Part shown: positions 51,782 through 62,147 of the stretch, piece after piece
Layout of the letters: each line of letters starts with the position of its first letter
Position numbering within the stretch: the first letter of the stretch is position 1
Source of the DNA: Mycobacterium sp. ITM-2016-00316
GTDB taxonomy: Bacteria > Actinomycetota > Actinomycetes > Mycobacteriales > Mycobacteriaceae
Assembly: GCF_002968335.2 (NCBI RefSeq)
Contig: NZ_CP134398.1
Location: 5,456,001 to 5,520,000, forward strand
DNA length: 64,000 nucleotides
Direction of reading: 5' to 3'
Notes under the pieces: model-generated
What the model was told of the DNA's origin: nothing
Database searches by the model: none
The model's input: the letters and a program-made list of their open reading frames with translations, nothing else
Program-made: the position numbers and the translations under genes

Positions 51782-52533
51782 CCGAATACCGTGTCGAGGC
51801 TCGGGGCATCGAGAAGGCGTTCGGCGACAACAAGGTGCTGCGCGACGTGTCCTTCACGGTGGCCACCGGCACCGCGACGGCGATCATCGGGCCGTCCGGG
51901 TCGGGAAAGACCACCCTGCTGCGCACCCTGAACGCGCTGGACCGAGCCGACGCCGGGGTGATCCGGGTCGACGATGTCGAGATCGACTTCGCCACCCCGA
52001 CCCCGAAACCCGAGATACGCCGATTCCAGTCGCGCAGCGGCTTCGTGTTCCAGGGCCACAACCTGTTCCCACACAAGACGGTGCTGGAGAACATCATCGA
52101 GGGCCCGGTGATCGTGCAGAAGCGCCCCAAGGACGAAGTGGTCGCCGAGGCCGTCGCGTTGCTCGACCAGGTGGGGCTCGCCGAGAAGCAGGACCAGTAC
52201 CCGTTCCAGCTGTCCGGCGGCCAGCAGCAGCGCGTCGGTATCGCGCGGGCACTGGCGCTCAAGCCCAAGCTGGTGCTCTTCGACGAACCGACGTCGGCCC
52301 TGGACCCGGAGCTCGTGGGCGAGGTGCTCTCGGTGATCAAGGATCTCGCCGTGCAGGGGTGGACCCTGGTGATCGTCACGCACGAAATCCAGTTCGCCCG
52401 ACAGGTTTCCAATCAGGTGTTGTTCACCGACAACGGCGTCATCCTGGAACAGGGCACACCCGAAGAGGTCATCGGGAACCCCCGGCAGGAGCGCACGCGG
52501 CAGTTTCTGGACCGGATCCTCAACCCGCTGTGA
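51778..52533 (+). CDS. Polar amino-acid ABC transporter ATPase (GlnQ-like)
   Basis: A 251-residue ATPase: Walker A GPSGSGKTTLLR, signature LSGGQQQRVGIARAL, Walker B LVLFDEPTSALDPE and switch His in VTHEIQFAR. It energises the fused permease encoded immediately upstream (ATGA overlap). Together they form a complete two-gene importer for a polar amino acid. Its stop overlaps the 3' end of a TetR gene on the other strand by 14 bp. Confidence 0.95.
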   Translation: MTEYRVEARGIEKAFGDNKVLRDVSFTVATGTATAIIGPSGSGKTTLLRTLNALDRADAGVIRVDDVEIDFATPTPKPEIRRFQSRSGFVFQGHNLFPHKTVLENIIEGPVIVQKRPKDEVVAEAVALLDQVGLAEKQDQYPFQLSGGQQQRVGIARALALKPKLVLFDEPTSALDPELVGEVLSVIKDLAVQGWTLVIVTHEIQFARQVSNQVLFTDNGVILEQGTPEEVIGNPRQERTRQFLDRILNPL

Positions 52534-53077
52534 CGCCCGCCGCCCAGCCCACCAGCGACCCGAGGTAGGACAACATCTCCGCATCGGGATGCGCGGCTGG
52601 ATCGTCGAGATGCAGCCGGGCCAATTCCTCGATGGCGGCCAACAGGATTCGTACTGTCGCGCTGTCCGGGTCGACCCGCAGGTGCCGAGCCGCCACCGAC
52701 CTCGCGTAGGCGCGACCCAGTTCGAGCCGCACCCGCGCCTCCGGCGGGGCTCCGTCGGGAGGCCGAAGTATGATCCGCCAACTTGTCGGGGCGGCGTGCA
52801 GATAGGCCAGGATGCCGCGGCCCAGCTCGTCGATGTCGCGCGCGCCCTGCACGCTGCCGATCCCCGAGAACGCCACCGCGGACTCACGGTCCAGCAGGGC
52901 TGTCGTCAGACCGGCTAGGTCGATGAACTGTTGATAGACAACGGTTCTGGTCACCCCCGATTGGCCCGCGACGCGCTCGATGGTCAGCGCGGGGAAGCCG
53001 TCGGCGGCCACGATGTCGCGCGCCACATCGAGAAGCTGGGTCCGACGTTCGGCACCGGTGAGCCGGCGGCGGGTCAT
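52520..53077 (-). CDS. TetR-family repressor
   Basis: A 185-residue regulator with helix-turn-helix LTIERVAGQSGVTRTVVYQQF and a short TetR_C domain. The ATG overlaps the stop of the FAD oxidoreductase gene upstream (ATGA), so the two are cotranscribed. A perfect 21-bp inverted repeat before that operon (54446-54466) is the likely operator. Confidence 0.87.
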   Translation of the reverse strand: MTRRRLTGAERRTQLLDVARDIVAADGFPALTIERVAGQSGVTRTVVYQQFIDLAGLTTALLDRESAVAFSGIGSVQGARDIDELGRGILAYLHAAPTSWRIILRPPDGAPPEARVRLELGRAYARSVAARHLRVDPDSATVRILLAAIEELARLHLDDPAAHPDAEMLSYLGSLVGWAAGVTAG

Positions 53078-54435
53078 GCGAGCAGCAGGTCGACGGCCTT
53101 GGCGGCACTCTGCACGGCGCTCTCCATGGTGGCCGACCAGTCCGTGGCGGTCCAGTCCCCGGCCAACACCAGCGAGGGCACCGAAGTGCGTTGCGGTGGG
53201 CGCAGCGAATCGGTGCCGACCACCTGGGAGAAGGTGGCCCGCGGCATCTTGACCACCTGGGCCTCCAGCACTTTCGCCTCCGTCGCGGCCGGGTAGTAAC
53301 GCCGCAGCAATGCCAGCTGCTCGTCGACGATCTCCTCGTTGCTCTTGTGTATCTGCTCGTAGGCGCCGCTGGTGGTCAGGCAGTACAACCACGAGCGTTC
53401 GGTGCTGCGGCCATGCATGATCTGCCGGTCGAAGACCTCGTCGATGACACCGGTGCCGCCGATCAACCCCTCGAAGGCGGACTCGGTACCCAGCGGCCGG
53501 TCAAGGTACAGGTTGGTGCTGACGATGGGGGTGTAGCCCAATTTGTCTGCCGCGGCGTAGATTTCCGGGTGCTCAGGCAGGTCGTCAAGCAGGCCGGCGA
53601 TATTGGAGTTGGGCACCGCGCAGACCACCGCATCCGCGGGGATCTCGGTCCCGTCGGCCAGCAGCACGCCGGTCACCGCGCCGTCGGTGATGTTGATCTT
53701 TCGGGCCACCGCCCGGTAGCGCACATCGACACCGCGCTCCTCGAACACCCTCAGGGCGCCCTCGATGTAGAGGGTGTCCAGGTCGACAGTCGGGTACCCG
53801 ATGGTGACGGGGGTGCGGTGTTTGATCCCCAAACGGATACCGGTGCCGAGCACATTCGCGAAGACCTTCGCCGACTCCTGCGCGACCGGCTCGGCGGCGA
53901 TTCCCAGCGCCAGCCAGTCCCACAACGCTTCTCGCGCCGGGGCGGGCATCCCGACGCGGTCGAACCACTGCTCGGTGGAGATATCGGCAAGATCGGCGGG
54001 CTGCCGCAGCGCCTGCCAGCCCAGCAGCAGGGTGGCGCGCGCGGCACGCAACCGGTCCGCCCAGCTCGCGTCCGGGTGCACCCCGAACAGGGTGCGGATC
54101 GCGCCCACCCCGGTGGTCTGCATGGTGACCTTGCGCCCGTCGGGCCAGCGCAGTGTGGAGGATTTCGGGAACGCGATGTGTTGGCGGGTGCCGACGCTGG
54201 TGAGATACCGGTAGAGGTGTTGATACCCGCTGGCGATGACGTGCTGGCCGTTGTCGGGCACATCGTCCGGGCCATTGCTGCCGGTCTCGGCACGCATGGC
54301 GTGCGTGCGGCCGCCGAGGCTGCCGCGCCGTTCCAGCAGGGTCACCGCGCACCCGGCCTCGGCCAGCCAGACCGCCGAGGCCAGCCCGGCCAGCCCGCCG
54401 CCGATGACCACGAAGCGCCGCGCGTCGTCTCCCAT
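53074..54435 (-). CDS. HpnE / phytoene-desaturase-like FAD oxidoreductase
   Basis: A 453-residue flavoprotein: FAD motif VIGGGLAGLASAVWLAEAG, GSLGGRTHAMRAETG, the HpnE-like DNGQHVIASGYQHLYRYL and the C-terminal LVLAGDWTATDWSATMESAVQSA. This pattern is typical of hydroxysqualene dehydroxylase and carotenoid-desaturase relatives. No squalene or hopanoid synthesis genes lie beside it, so the substrate is open. First gene of a two-gene operon with a TetR regulator. Confidence 0.8.
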   Translation of the reverse strand: MGDDARRFVVIGGGLAGLASAVWLAEAGCAVTLLERRGSLGGRTHAMRAETGSNGPDDVPDNGQHVIASGYQHLYRYLTSVGTRQHIAFPKSSTLRWPDGRKVTMQTTGVGAIRTLFGVHPDASWADRLRAARATLLLGWQALRQPADLADISTEQWFDRVGMPAPAREALWDWLALGIAAEPVAQESAKVFANVLGTGIRLGIKHRTPVTIGYPTVDLDTLYIEGALRVFEERGVDVRYRAVARKINITDGAVTGVLLADGTEIPADAVVCAVPNSNIAGLLDDLPEHPEIYAAADKLGYTPIVSTNLYLDRPLGTESAFEGLIGGTGVIDEVFDRQIMHGRSTERSWLYCLTTSGAYEQIHKSNEEIVDEQLALLRRYYPAATEAKVLEAQVVKMPRATFSQVVGTDSLRPPQRTSVPSLVLAGDWTATDWSATMESAVQSAAKAVDLLLA

Positions 54436-54445
54436 CCGGCGACTT

Positions 54446-54466
54446 TAACTTACATTTTGTAAGTTA
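54446..54466. promoter_or_regulatory. Perfect 21-bp inverted repeat, probable TetR operator
   Basis: TAACTTACA-TTT-TGTAAGTTA lies 11 bp upstream of the HpnE-like start and covers its probable promoter. It is AT-rich and stands out from its surroundings. It also overlaps the last bases of the CoA-transferase gene. Confidence 0.72.
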
Positions 54467-55801
54467 CAAGAGGATGGTGCGATCCGGGACCGGTGACCGG
54501 CCCTGCGCCGCCCGCGCAGCGGCCGCCAGCAGACCGTCCCGGAACTGCGGATCCGCGATGGCCGCCAGCGCCTCGCCCCGCTCGCGGACCGTCAGGCCCT
54601 CCAATTCGGCGGTGCCGTGTTCGGTGACGATCACGTCGACGTGATGGCGCGGTGTGGTGATCACCGCTCCGGGCCCGAACCACGGCACGACGCGCGAGCG
54701 CAGTTCACCGTCTTTCATGTACGTCGACGGCAGGCAGATGAGTGAGCGGTCGGACAACTCGAGGCCGGCGCCGGCCACAAAATCCTCGGCCCCGCCGATC
54801 CCGCTGAACTGCCCGCCGTCGATGGTGTCGGCGACCACCTGCCCGTGGATGTCGATGCCCAGCGCACCGTTGATGGTGACCATGCGATGGTTGTCGGCGA
54901 TCACTTCCGGTGCGTTGACCACCTCCACCGGCAGGAAGGCCACCTCCCGGTTGCCATCGAGCCAGTCGTAGAGTTCGGCCGACCCGAACGCGAAGGTCGT
55001 CACGCTGACACCGTCGAACTGGCCCTTGTGAGCGTTGGCGATCTTGCCCGCCCGGTGCAGACGCATGCAGCCATCGGTGAACATCTCGCTGTGCAAACCG
55101 AAGTCGCTGCCGTCGCCCTCGGCGAGCAGGGTGGCGATCTGGTTGGGGATCGAGCCGATCCCGGTCTGCAGGGTCACCCCCGACGGCATGTAGGCCACGG
55201 CGTTCTTCGCGATGGCCCGGTCGACGTCACTGGGCGGTGTGTCACCTCCAGGCAGCGCGAGCGGCGCCTCCGAGGATCGCGCCAGGATGTCGATCTCGTC
55301 GACGTGCAGGGCGTGCCGGTGATCGCCCATCCCGTAGGTCCGCGGGAACGCATCGGAGGCCTCCACAATGAGCAACCGGTCGGGATCTGCGCCGGCACGC
55401 CGCAATTCGTCGACGGTACCGCCGGCATGCAGGGACAGCGAACACCAGCCGTCGGCGTCCGGCGCCGCGGTGACCGTCGTCATCACCCGCGGTGACTGCC
55501 GCTGCAGCAGCGGACCGAAGCGCCGGAAGTCCGCGGGCGCGAACTCGACGTCGGCGCCGCCGTCGCGGAGCGCCCGGTCCAGCGGGCCGTAGAACCCGGA
55601 CAGGTAGTGCACTCCCTTGCGGGTGAACAATTCGGTGAGCACCGCCAGCAGTGCGCCGTAGACCCGCAGATCGGTCCAGTCGTCGCGCTCGCCCAGCGCC
55701 CGCAGGAAAGCCGGCGGCTGGCCGGGCCCCAACGGAATTCCCAAGGTGTCGGTCGCCTGCAGCCGCGCGGCGGCCCGCTCGGCGGTGAGCTCGGTCGGCA
55801 T
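54464..55801 (-). CDS. Acetyl-CoA hydrolase / CoA-transferase family protein
   Basis: A 445-residue CoA-transferase of the Cat1/4-hydroxybutyrate CoA-transferase type. Evidence: the N-terminal LGIPLGPGQPPAFLRAL, GIGSIPNQIATLLAEG, the active-site region FGLHSEMFTDG with the catalytic Glu, GGAEDFVAGAGLELSDRS and VIVTEHGTAELEGLTVRERGEAL. The acyl acceptor cannot be told from sequence. It reads toward the HpnE-like operon, with the operator at its 3' end. Confidence 0.85.
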   Translation of the reverse strand: MPTELTAERAAARLQATDTLGIPLGPGQPPAFLRALGERDDWTDLRVYGALLAVLTELFTRKGVHYLSGFYGPLDRALRDGGADVEFAPADFRRFGPLLQRQSPRVMTTVTAAPDADGWCSLSLHAGGTVDELRRAGADPDRLLIVEASDAFPRTYGMGDHRHALHVDEIDILARSSEAPLALPGGDTPPSDVDRAIAKNAVAYMPSGVTLQTGIGSIPNQIATLLAEGDGSDFGLHSEMFTDGCMRLHRAGKIANAHKGQFDGVSVTTFAFGSAELYDWLDGNREVAFLPVEVVNAPEVIADNHRMVTINGALGIDIHGQVVADTIDGGQFSGIGGAEDFVAGAGLELSDRSLICLPSTYMKDGELRSRVVPWFGPGAVITTPRHHVDVIVTEHGTAELEGLTVRERGEALAAIADPQFRDGLLAAAARAAQGRSPVPDRTILL

Positions 55802-55841
55802 CTGCCCGACGCTACGCGATCATCGTGAGAGGGTGTCGTTC

Positions 55842-57200
55842 ATGGCAAGCGATGAAGCGGACGTCCTGATTATCGGTGCCGGGCTGTCCGGTCTGATCGC
55901 GGCCCGCACGGTGCTGGCGGCGGGGCTCACACCGCTGATCCTGGAGGCGGACACCCGCGTCGGCGGACGCATCCTCACCGAGGATCTGGCCGGTCTGCCG
56001 ATGGAATTGGGCGCGCAGTGGATCGGCGATACCCATCACCGCATGTTCGCGTTGGCCGCAGAACTCGGTGTCGAGACATATCAGCAGTACGACGAGGGTG
56101 AGACGTCCTACGAGCTTGCCGGCACGGGAGTTCTGCGCGGCAACGATTTTCACGACCGATTCGGCGATGAACTGGCAGAGCTGGAGACGGTGCTGCGGCG
56201 TCTGGACGAGCTGTCCGCCGAGGTATCACCGGCGACTCCATGGACCGCACCGCACGCCGCCGAGTGGGACGCCATCACCGCGGGCGCTTGGTACGACACA
56301 CAGGGTCTGTCACCGGTCGCGCGCACACTGCTGGAGATATGCACCGTCGGGATCCTCGCCGTGCCGACGGTCGAAGTCTCCTTCCTGCATCTGCTGTTCA
56401 CCATCCAGACCTGCGGGGTGACCGCCGAGCTGTTCGCCGAGTCCGAGGGTGGCGCGCAGACCACCCGGTTCGTGGGCGGGACCGCCCAGATACCCCAGCG
56501 GCTGGCAGCGCTGGTCACCGACCACCTGGTGTTCGACGCCCCTGTGCAGCTGATCGAGCACGGCACCGATTCCGTCGCGGTGCACTGCCGCGGCGGGCGC
56601 ACCGCGCGCGGGCGCCGCGTGATCGTCGCGCTCTCACCGATGCTGGCCGGCCGCATCATGTACGACCCGCCACTGTCCGGGTATCGCGATCAACTGACTC
56701 AGCGAATGCCGAATTCAGCCGCCATGAAGGCGTTCTTCGTGTATGACGAACCCTTCTGGCGGACAGAAGGACTCAACGGGCAGCTGATCTCCGATATCGG
56801 GCCCGCCCGGATGTCGAATGACACCTGCATCCAGGGTGACGGCCACGGTGTGATCCTGCTCTTCCTTGAGGGCGAGCAGGCCCGCACGCACGCGCACTGG
56901 TCAGAAGCCGAACGCCGCGAGGCGCTGATGGCCGAACTGGTGCGGCATTTCGGGGATCGGGCGGCAAAACCGCTGCACTACATCGACGGGGAATGGGGCA
57001 ACCGACAGTGGACCCGCGGCTGTTACAACGCCAACTGCGGTCCGCTGGTGTGGACCACCTACGGACCCGCGCTGGCCGAACCGATCGGCCCGATCCACTG
57101 GGCGTCCACCGACACCGCAACACAGTGGAGTGCCTATATGGAGGGTGCCGTCGAGTCCGGTGAACGGGCCGCCGCCGAAGTCATCGCGGCGCTCACCTGA
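55842..57200 (+). CDS. Flavin monoamine oxidase family protein
   Basis: A 452-residue FAD enzyme: VLIIGAGLSGLIAARTVLAAG, the GG doublet RVGGRILTED, LGAQWIGDTHHRM, and the C-terminal FAD region IHWASTDTATQWSAYMEGAVESGERAA (interrupted in the family by the usual substrate cage). It probably oxidises a primary or secondary amine or a polyamine. ATG 55842 has AGAGGG at 8-9 bp. It is divergent from the CoA-transferase gene, 40 bp apart. Confidence 0.87.
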   Translation: MASDEADVLIIGAGLSGLIAARTVLAAGLTPLILEADTRVGGRILTEDLAGLPMELGAQWIGDTHHRMFALAAELGVETYQQYDEGETSYELAGTGVLRGNDFHDRFGDELAELETVLRRLDELSAEVSPATPWTAPHAAEWDAITAGAWYDTQGLSPVARTLLEICTVGILAVPTVEVSFLHLLFTIQTCGVTAELFAESEGGAQTTRFVGGTAQIPQRLAALVTDHLVFDAPVQLIEHGTDSVAVHCRGGRTARGRRVIVALSPMLAGRIMYDPPLSGYRDQLTQRMPNSAAMKAFFVYDEPFWRTEGLNGQLISDIGPARMSNDTCIQGDGHGVILLFLEGEQARTHAHWSEAERREALMAELVRHFGDRAAKPLHYIDGEWGNRQWTRGCYNANCGPLVWTTYGPALAEPIGPIHWASTDTATQWSAYMEGAVESGERAAAEVIAALT

Positions 57201-57294
57201 GTGCCGCGAGTCGCTGGCCGCAGTTGGGGTTGGCGTCCCTCCGCGGATCGGCCGTCCGCGCGGTTCACTGTTCAGTTGTCAAGGTGCGCAAGAG

Positions 57295-58605
57295 TTATGC
57301 GGCGGTAGGCAGATCGGTCATGGTGCGTCGGGCGTGGGATCTCAGGTGCGCCGGTTCGGGGCCGGCCGGGTCATGCGGTGGGATGAACCAGGGGTGGCGG
57401 TCGGCGCCGAGGTAGACCTGCCAGCCCCCGTGGTGGATCGCGGTGTGGTGCAGTCGGCACAGCAGCACCCCGTTGTCGATGCTGGTGCGCCCGCCGCTGC
57501 TCCAGGGTTGGATGTGGTGGGCGTCGCACCAGGACACCGGCCGTCCGCAGCCCGGGTGGGCGCATCCACGGTCGCGGACGGCCAAACCTTTGCGGATGGC
57601 GGGTGTGAACAGTCGCTCGGCGCGCCCGACGTCCAGTGGTGCGCCGGCGTTGTCGATGGTCACCGAGGTCAGGGTGCTGTCGCAGGTGATGAGGTCGGCG
57701 GTGCGGGTGCTGACGGGCCCGCCGAATCCGAGAATGTCCACGCCCGGTGCTGCGGCGGGGCGGGTGAGGGTGACGTGCGGGAGCACGCCCCCGCTCATCG
57801 GGCGCTGCGAGCTCGACAGGTAGGTGCGCATGATCTGTCCGAAGGCGTCGGCGCGGCGGCGCCCGGTCGGGCGTGGGTCCGGGGACCCGTCGGGCAGCGG
57901 GATGGGCCGGCACAACGGGTCCAGCGCGGTGAGCAGTTCCTCTGCGGTGAGTGCGTCGAGATCCAAGCTGGCCGCGACCCGCCCGTCCTCGGTCTGCACC
58001 ACGGTCATGTCGTTGAGGTCGGCGTTTTCGGCGACCGGCACCGCCCCGTCGTCGACAGGCTGGGCCGCCGCTCTGTCGATGGCGATCGCTCGGGCCTTCT
58101 TGGCCACCCCGGACGGGGTGGTCTCGATCATCAGCGTCGTCACCACGCCCGCCCGGTCTTCCTCGGACAACGCCACCCGATTGTGGATGTGGGCGACTCC
58201 TTTGCCGATGGCGTCGGCGAACTCGATACCGACCCCACCGAGGCGCTGCAACTGCGTCAACGCGGGCAGGGTGTGTGCCGCCCGGCCCACCCGCGCGGCC
58301 CGGTACGCCGCACCCGGCGCCACACCCAGACTGGTCAGCAGATCGGCCCCCGTGCGCAGGTGTTTGCGCGCCGGGATCCCGGCCCGCTCCGTGGCCGCAA
58401 CCGCCTGGGCGATCACATGATCGAACAGATTGCGCAAGGTCACCGCGGCCGCCAGCACCGCCAACAACGGCTGCTCATCGATCACCCGGCGCGGACTGTC
58501 GAGTAGATGAAACAGCGTGCGATCGGCGTCGTCCTCGGGTGCAGGTACCGGGGTGAGGTCATCGATCAGCGCATCAATGAACGTGTCGAGATCAGTGGCG
58601 TCCAT
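57295..58605 (-). CDS. DUF222 / 13E12-type protein with C-terminal HNH nuclease
   Basis: A 436-residue protein. The first 300 residues are the helical DUF222 domain typical of the mycobacterial 13E12 REP family; the C-terminus is an HNH endonuclease fold with zinc cysteines and His residues (RGCAHPGCGRPVSWCDAHHIQPWSSGG, then CRLHHTAIHHGGW). This family is present in many copies in actinobacteria and behaves like a selfish or mobile-intron-derived gene. Start ATG 58605 is uncertain (frame open to 58665). It lies next to a transposase remnant. Confidence 0.85.
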   Translation of the reverse strand: MDATDLDTFIDALIDDLTPVPAPEDDADRTLFHLLDSPRRVIDEQPLLAVLAAAVTLRNLFDHVIAQAVAATERAGIPARKHLRTGADLLTSLGVAPGAAYRAARVGRAAHTLPALTQLQRLGGVGIEFADAIGKGVAHIHNRVALSEEDRAGVVTTLMIETTPSGVAKKARAIAIDRAAAQPVDDGAVPVAENADLNDMTVVQTEDGRVAASLDLDALTAEELLTALDPLCRPIPLPDGSPDPRPTGRRRADAFGQIMRTYLSSSQRPMSGGVLPHVTLTRPAAAPGVDILGFGGPVSTRTADLITCDSTLTSVTIDNAGAPLDVGRAERLFTPAIRKGLAVRDRGCAHPGCGRPVSWCDAHHIQPWSSGGRTSIDNGVLLCRLHHTAIHHGGWQVYLGADRHPWFIPPHDPAGPEPAHLRSHARRTMTDLPTAA

Positions 58606-58880
58606 AGGGATACCGACTTTCACAGAAGGTGCCCAACGGGCACGATCAGTCACAACGGTCCGCACAGCCCGAAAGGGGCCATCGAACCTCGCGGCGACCG
58701 GAGTCGCGGTCTGTGCTCACCGAGTGGTGATGGGAGCAACGTCGCTTTCGAACTCGTGTTCGATGCTACGCCGAATCAAGGCCCCGCGCAAGGGAAATTC
58801 TGAGGACATCGGTGACAGTTCGAAGGCTCTTGGTGGTGACACTTCTGCTTCAGGGTTCCGGTGACGGCTGTCAATGAACC
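58606..58880. other. Upstream region of the DUF222 gene, no gene seen
   Basis: About 275 bp with no credible frame. It should contain the promoter of the DUF222 gene (minus strand), but no consensus elements are clear by eye. Confidence 0.4.
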
Positions 58881-59032
58881 ATCGATCCCAGCATCCGCCT
58901 GGCGATCTTGGAGTGGCCTGATGGCGCTCCCCGCGGGGCCGTCTCAACTTTCTTGCGTCGAGCACGCCATCTCCCGGAAGTCGTTCTACGCGTTACGCAA
59001 ACGGGTGAGGGCCGACGACCAGATCTTCACCA
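58881..59032 (+). pseudogene. Truncated, frameshifted transposase N-terminus (IS481-like)
   Basis: In one frame 58881 onward reads IDPSIRLAILEWPDGAPRGAVSTF; a plus-one shift near 58950 gives CVEHAISRKSFYALRKRVRAD. Joined, the two resemble the helix-turn-helix start of IS481-type integrase-like transposases. Nothing resembling the catalytic DDE domain follows; the sequence runs into the P450 3' end. Inverted repeats were not found. Based on remembered pattern only. Confidence 0.42.
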
Positions 59033-59053
59033 CCGACCCGCACCATGCAAGGG

Positions 59054-60280
59054 CTATTGCAAGGCAACCGAAAGCGTAGCCAGCCCCCGCAGGGTGACAT
59101 TCGGCTTGTACACCGGCTCGGCGGACAGTCGCGCCCGCGGGAATCGCGCGGTCAACTTCGACAGCGCCACCCGGCCCTCCAGCCGCGCCAGCGGTGCACC
59201 CAGGCAGAAATGCGGGCCTAGCCCGAAGGACAGGTGGCGCAACGATTCCCGGCCGGGCCGGAACCGGTCGGGTTCGTCGTACATATCGGGATCGCGTTGC
59301 GCGGCGGCGAGTAGCAACAGCATGGTGTCGCCCGCCGCGATATCGACGTCCCCGATGCGCATGTCCGCTCCGGCGATCCGCATGACCAGCTGGACCGGCG
59401 GATCGAACCGCAACGTCTCCTCGACGATCGCACCCGCCAGTTCGGCATCGGCGGCCAGCGCCGACCAGTGCTCCGGCGTCCGCAACATCTCCTGCGCCGC
59501 ATTGGCGATCAGGTTGACCGTCGTCTCGTGTCCCGCGATGAGCAGCAGATTGCAGGTCGCGACAATCTCGTCCGCGGTCAGCTGATCGCCGCCCTCCTCA
59601 GCGGCGATCAGCGCCGAGATCAGGTCCTCCCGGGGGTCCGCACGCCGCTGCTCGACCAGCTCACCCAGGTACTCGCGCAACCATGCGCCGGCGTCGAGGC
59701 GGGCATCGGCCTCCGGGTCGGGGGCGCCGGTGATCGACATGATCGGGTCCAGCGCCTGTGCCACCAGGGCAGCGGCACTGCTGAACCGCGATTCGTCCTC
59801 GACCGGCACACCGAGCAGTCGACAGATCACGGCCACCGGCAGCGGGTAGGCCAGCCCGGAGATGAGATCGGCCGAGCCGGCGTCGGCCATCGCGTCAAGT
59901 AGTCCGTCGACCGTGGCGGCAATCTCGGGCTCCAGCGCCCGCACCACCCTCGGCGCGAACGCCTGCTGGGCGAGCTTGCGCAGCCGAGTGTGATCCGGCG
60001 GGTCCAGGAAGAGGAATCCGGGTGTGTTTCCACGAGGCGGCACCGCGCCGGACGCCAGTTGTCGTTGCACGACAGAGGATTTCATGCTGTCGCTGCACGA
60101 GTCCGGATGCCGCAGCACCTCATCGCAGTCGGCGAAGGACGAGAACACCGTCATGTTCGATTCCGGCATGAGCAGCGGTCCGAGCTCACGGATCTGCGCG
60201 AACAGTGGGTAGGGGTTGGCCCGGTTGACGGGGTCGAGCATCTGGAGCAGCAGCATCTGCGGATCCGCAGTACTTGTCAT
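59054..60280 (-). CDS. Cytochrome P450
   Basis: A 408-residue soluble bacterial P450. Diagnostic elements: oxygen-activation I-helix LLIAGHETTVNLIANA, K-helix EETLRFD, and haem-ligand loop LSFGLGPHFCLGAPLARLEGR (Cys around residue 353). It needs separate ferredoxin and reductase; none is adjacent. The ATG at 60280 is directly preceded by AAGGAG with no spacing, so translation may start downstream at the ATG that reads MLLLQMLDP. Substrate unknown. Confidence 0.92.
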   Translation of the reverse strand: MTSTADPQMLLLQMLDPVNRANPYPLFAQIRELGPLLMPESNMTVFSSFADCDEVLRHPDSCSDSMKSSVVQRQLASGAVPPRGNTPGFLFLDPPDHTRLRKLAQQAFAPRVVRALEPEIAATVDGLLDAMADAGSADLISGLAYPLPVAVICRLLGVPVEDESRFSSAAALVAQALDPIMSITGAPDPEADARLDAGAWLREYLGELVEQRRADPREDLISALIAAEEGGDQLTADEIVATCNLLLIAGHETTVNLIANAAQEMLRTPEHWSALAADAELAGAIVEETLRFDPPVQLVMRIAGADMRIGDVDIAAGDTMLLLLAAAQRDPDMYDEPDRFRPGRESLRHLSFGLGPHFCLGAPLARLEGRVALSKLTARFPRARLSAEPVYKPNVTLRGLATLSVALQ

Positions 60281-60299
60281 CTCCTTATTCTACAAACGT

Positions 60300-61541
<1,242 letters not shown>

Positions 61542-61589
61542 TCAACAAAGACACAGTGGCCCGCCCCGCTCCGGCCGTACATTCGTTGC

Positions 61590-62030
61590 ATGAGAATCGG
61601 AGCGTTGGCCCTGATCGCGGGGACCGTGGCAACGTGCGCGGCGTGTTCGTCGGAACCAAAGGCCGCCCCACTGCCCGAGGGCGTGCTCGCCGCAGGCACC
61701 GCACAGATCACCGTCGACGGCCGCGATGGCGGCACCACCCACGAGGTGCAGTGTTCGTCGATGGGCTTCCAGACCGCCATCACCACCGGCAACCGGACCT
61801 CGGGCACGACAGCGCTGGTCTCCGGCGGCGACGAGCTCACCGCCGAGTCCGTCGGCATTCGTGACCTCGCCGGTTTCACCGGCAGCTACAACGCGGGTCT
61901 GGGCGAACCGCCCGCCGAGGTCACCATGACGGGCCCGACCTTCGTCATCTCCGGAACGGCGACGGGCTTTCGCACCGACGCGGCCAGTTTCACCGCCGAC
62001 GGCACGTTCATCCTGCGGGTGTCGTGCTGA
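61590..62030 (+). CDS. Putative lipoprotein, LpqH-family paralog
   Basis: A 146-residue protein with lipoprotein signal (LALIAGTVATCAAC) and a domain resembling LpqH: ITVDGRDGGTTHEVQC, a central G/T-rich region (SGGDELTAESVGIRDLAGF) and VISGTATGFRTD near the end, closing on FILRVSC like LpqH's EVTC. It is divergent from tgt and precedes lpqH by 117 bp in the same direction, so the two look like a tandem duplication. ATG 61590 begins the signal peptide. Confidence 0.75.
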   Translation: MRIGALALIAGTVATCAACSSEPKAAPLPEGVLAAGTAQITVDGRDGGTTHEVQCSSMGFQTAITTGNRTSGTTALVSGGDELTAESVGIRDLAGFTGSYNAGLGEPPAEVTMTGPTFVISGTATGFRTDAASFTADGTFILRVSC

Positions 62031-62147
62031 TCGGTCATGGCCAGACGACATTTTCGCGCAATTCGATGACTACGGGTCCGGCGGCGCACATACTGCTGAG
62101 GTTCATCCGGCGATCTTGATTGATCGCACAACCTAAGGAGATCAGTG

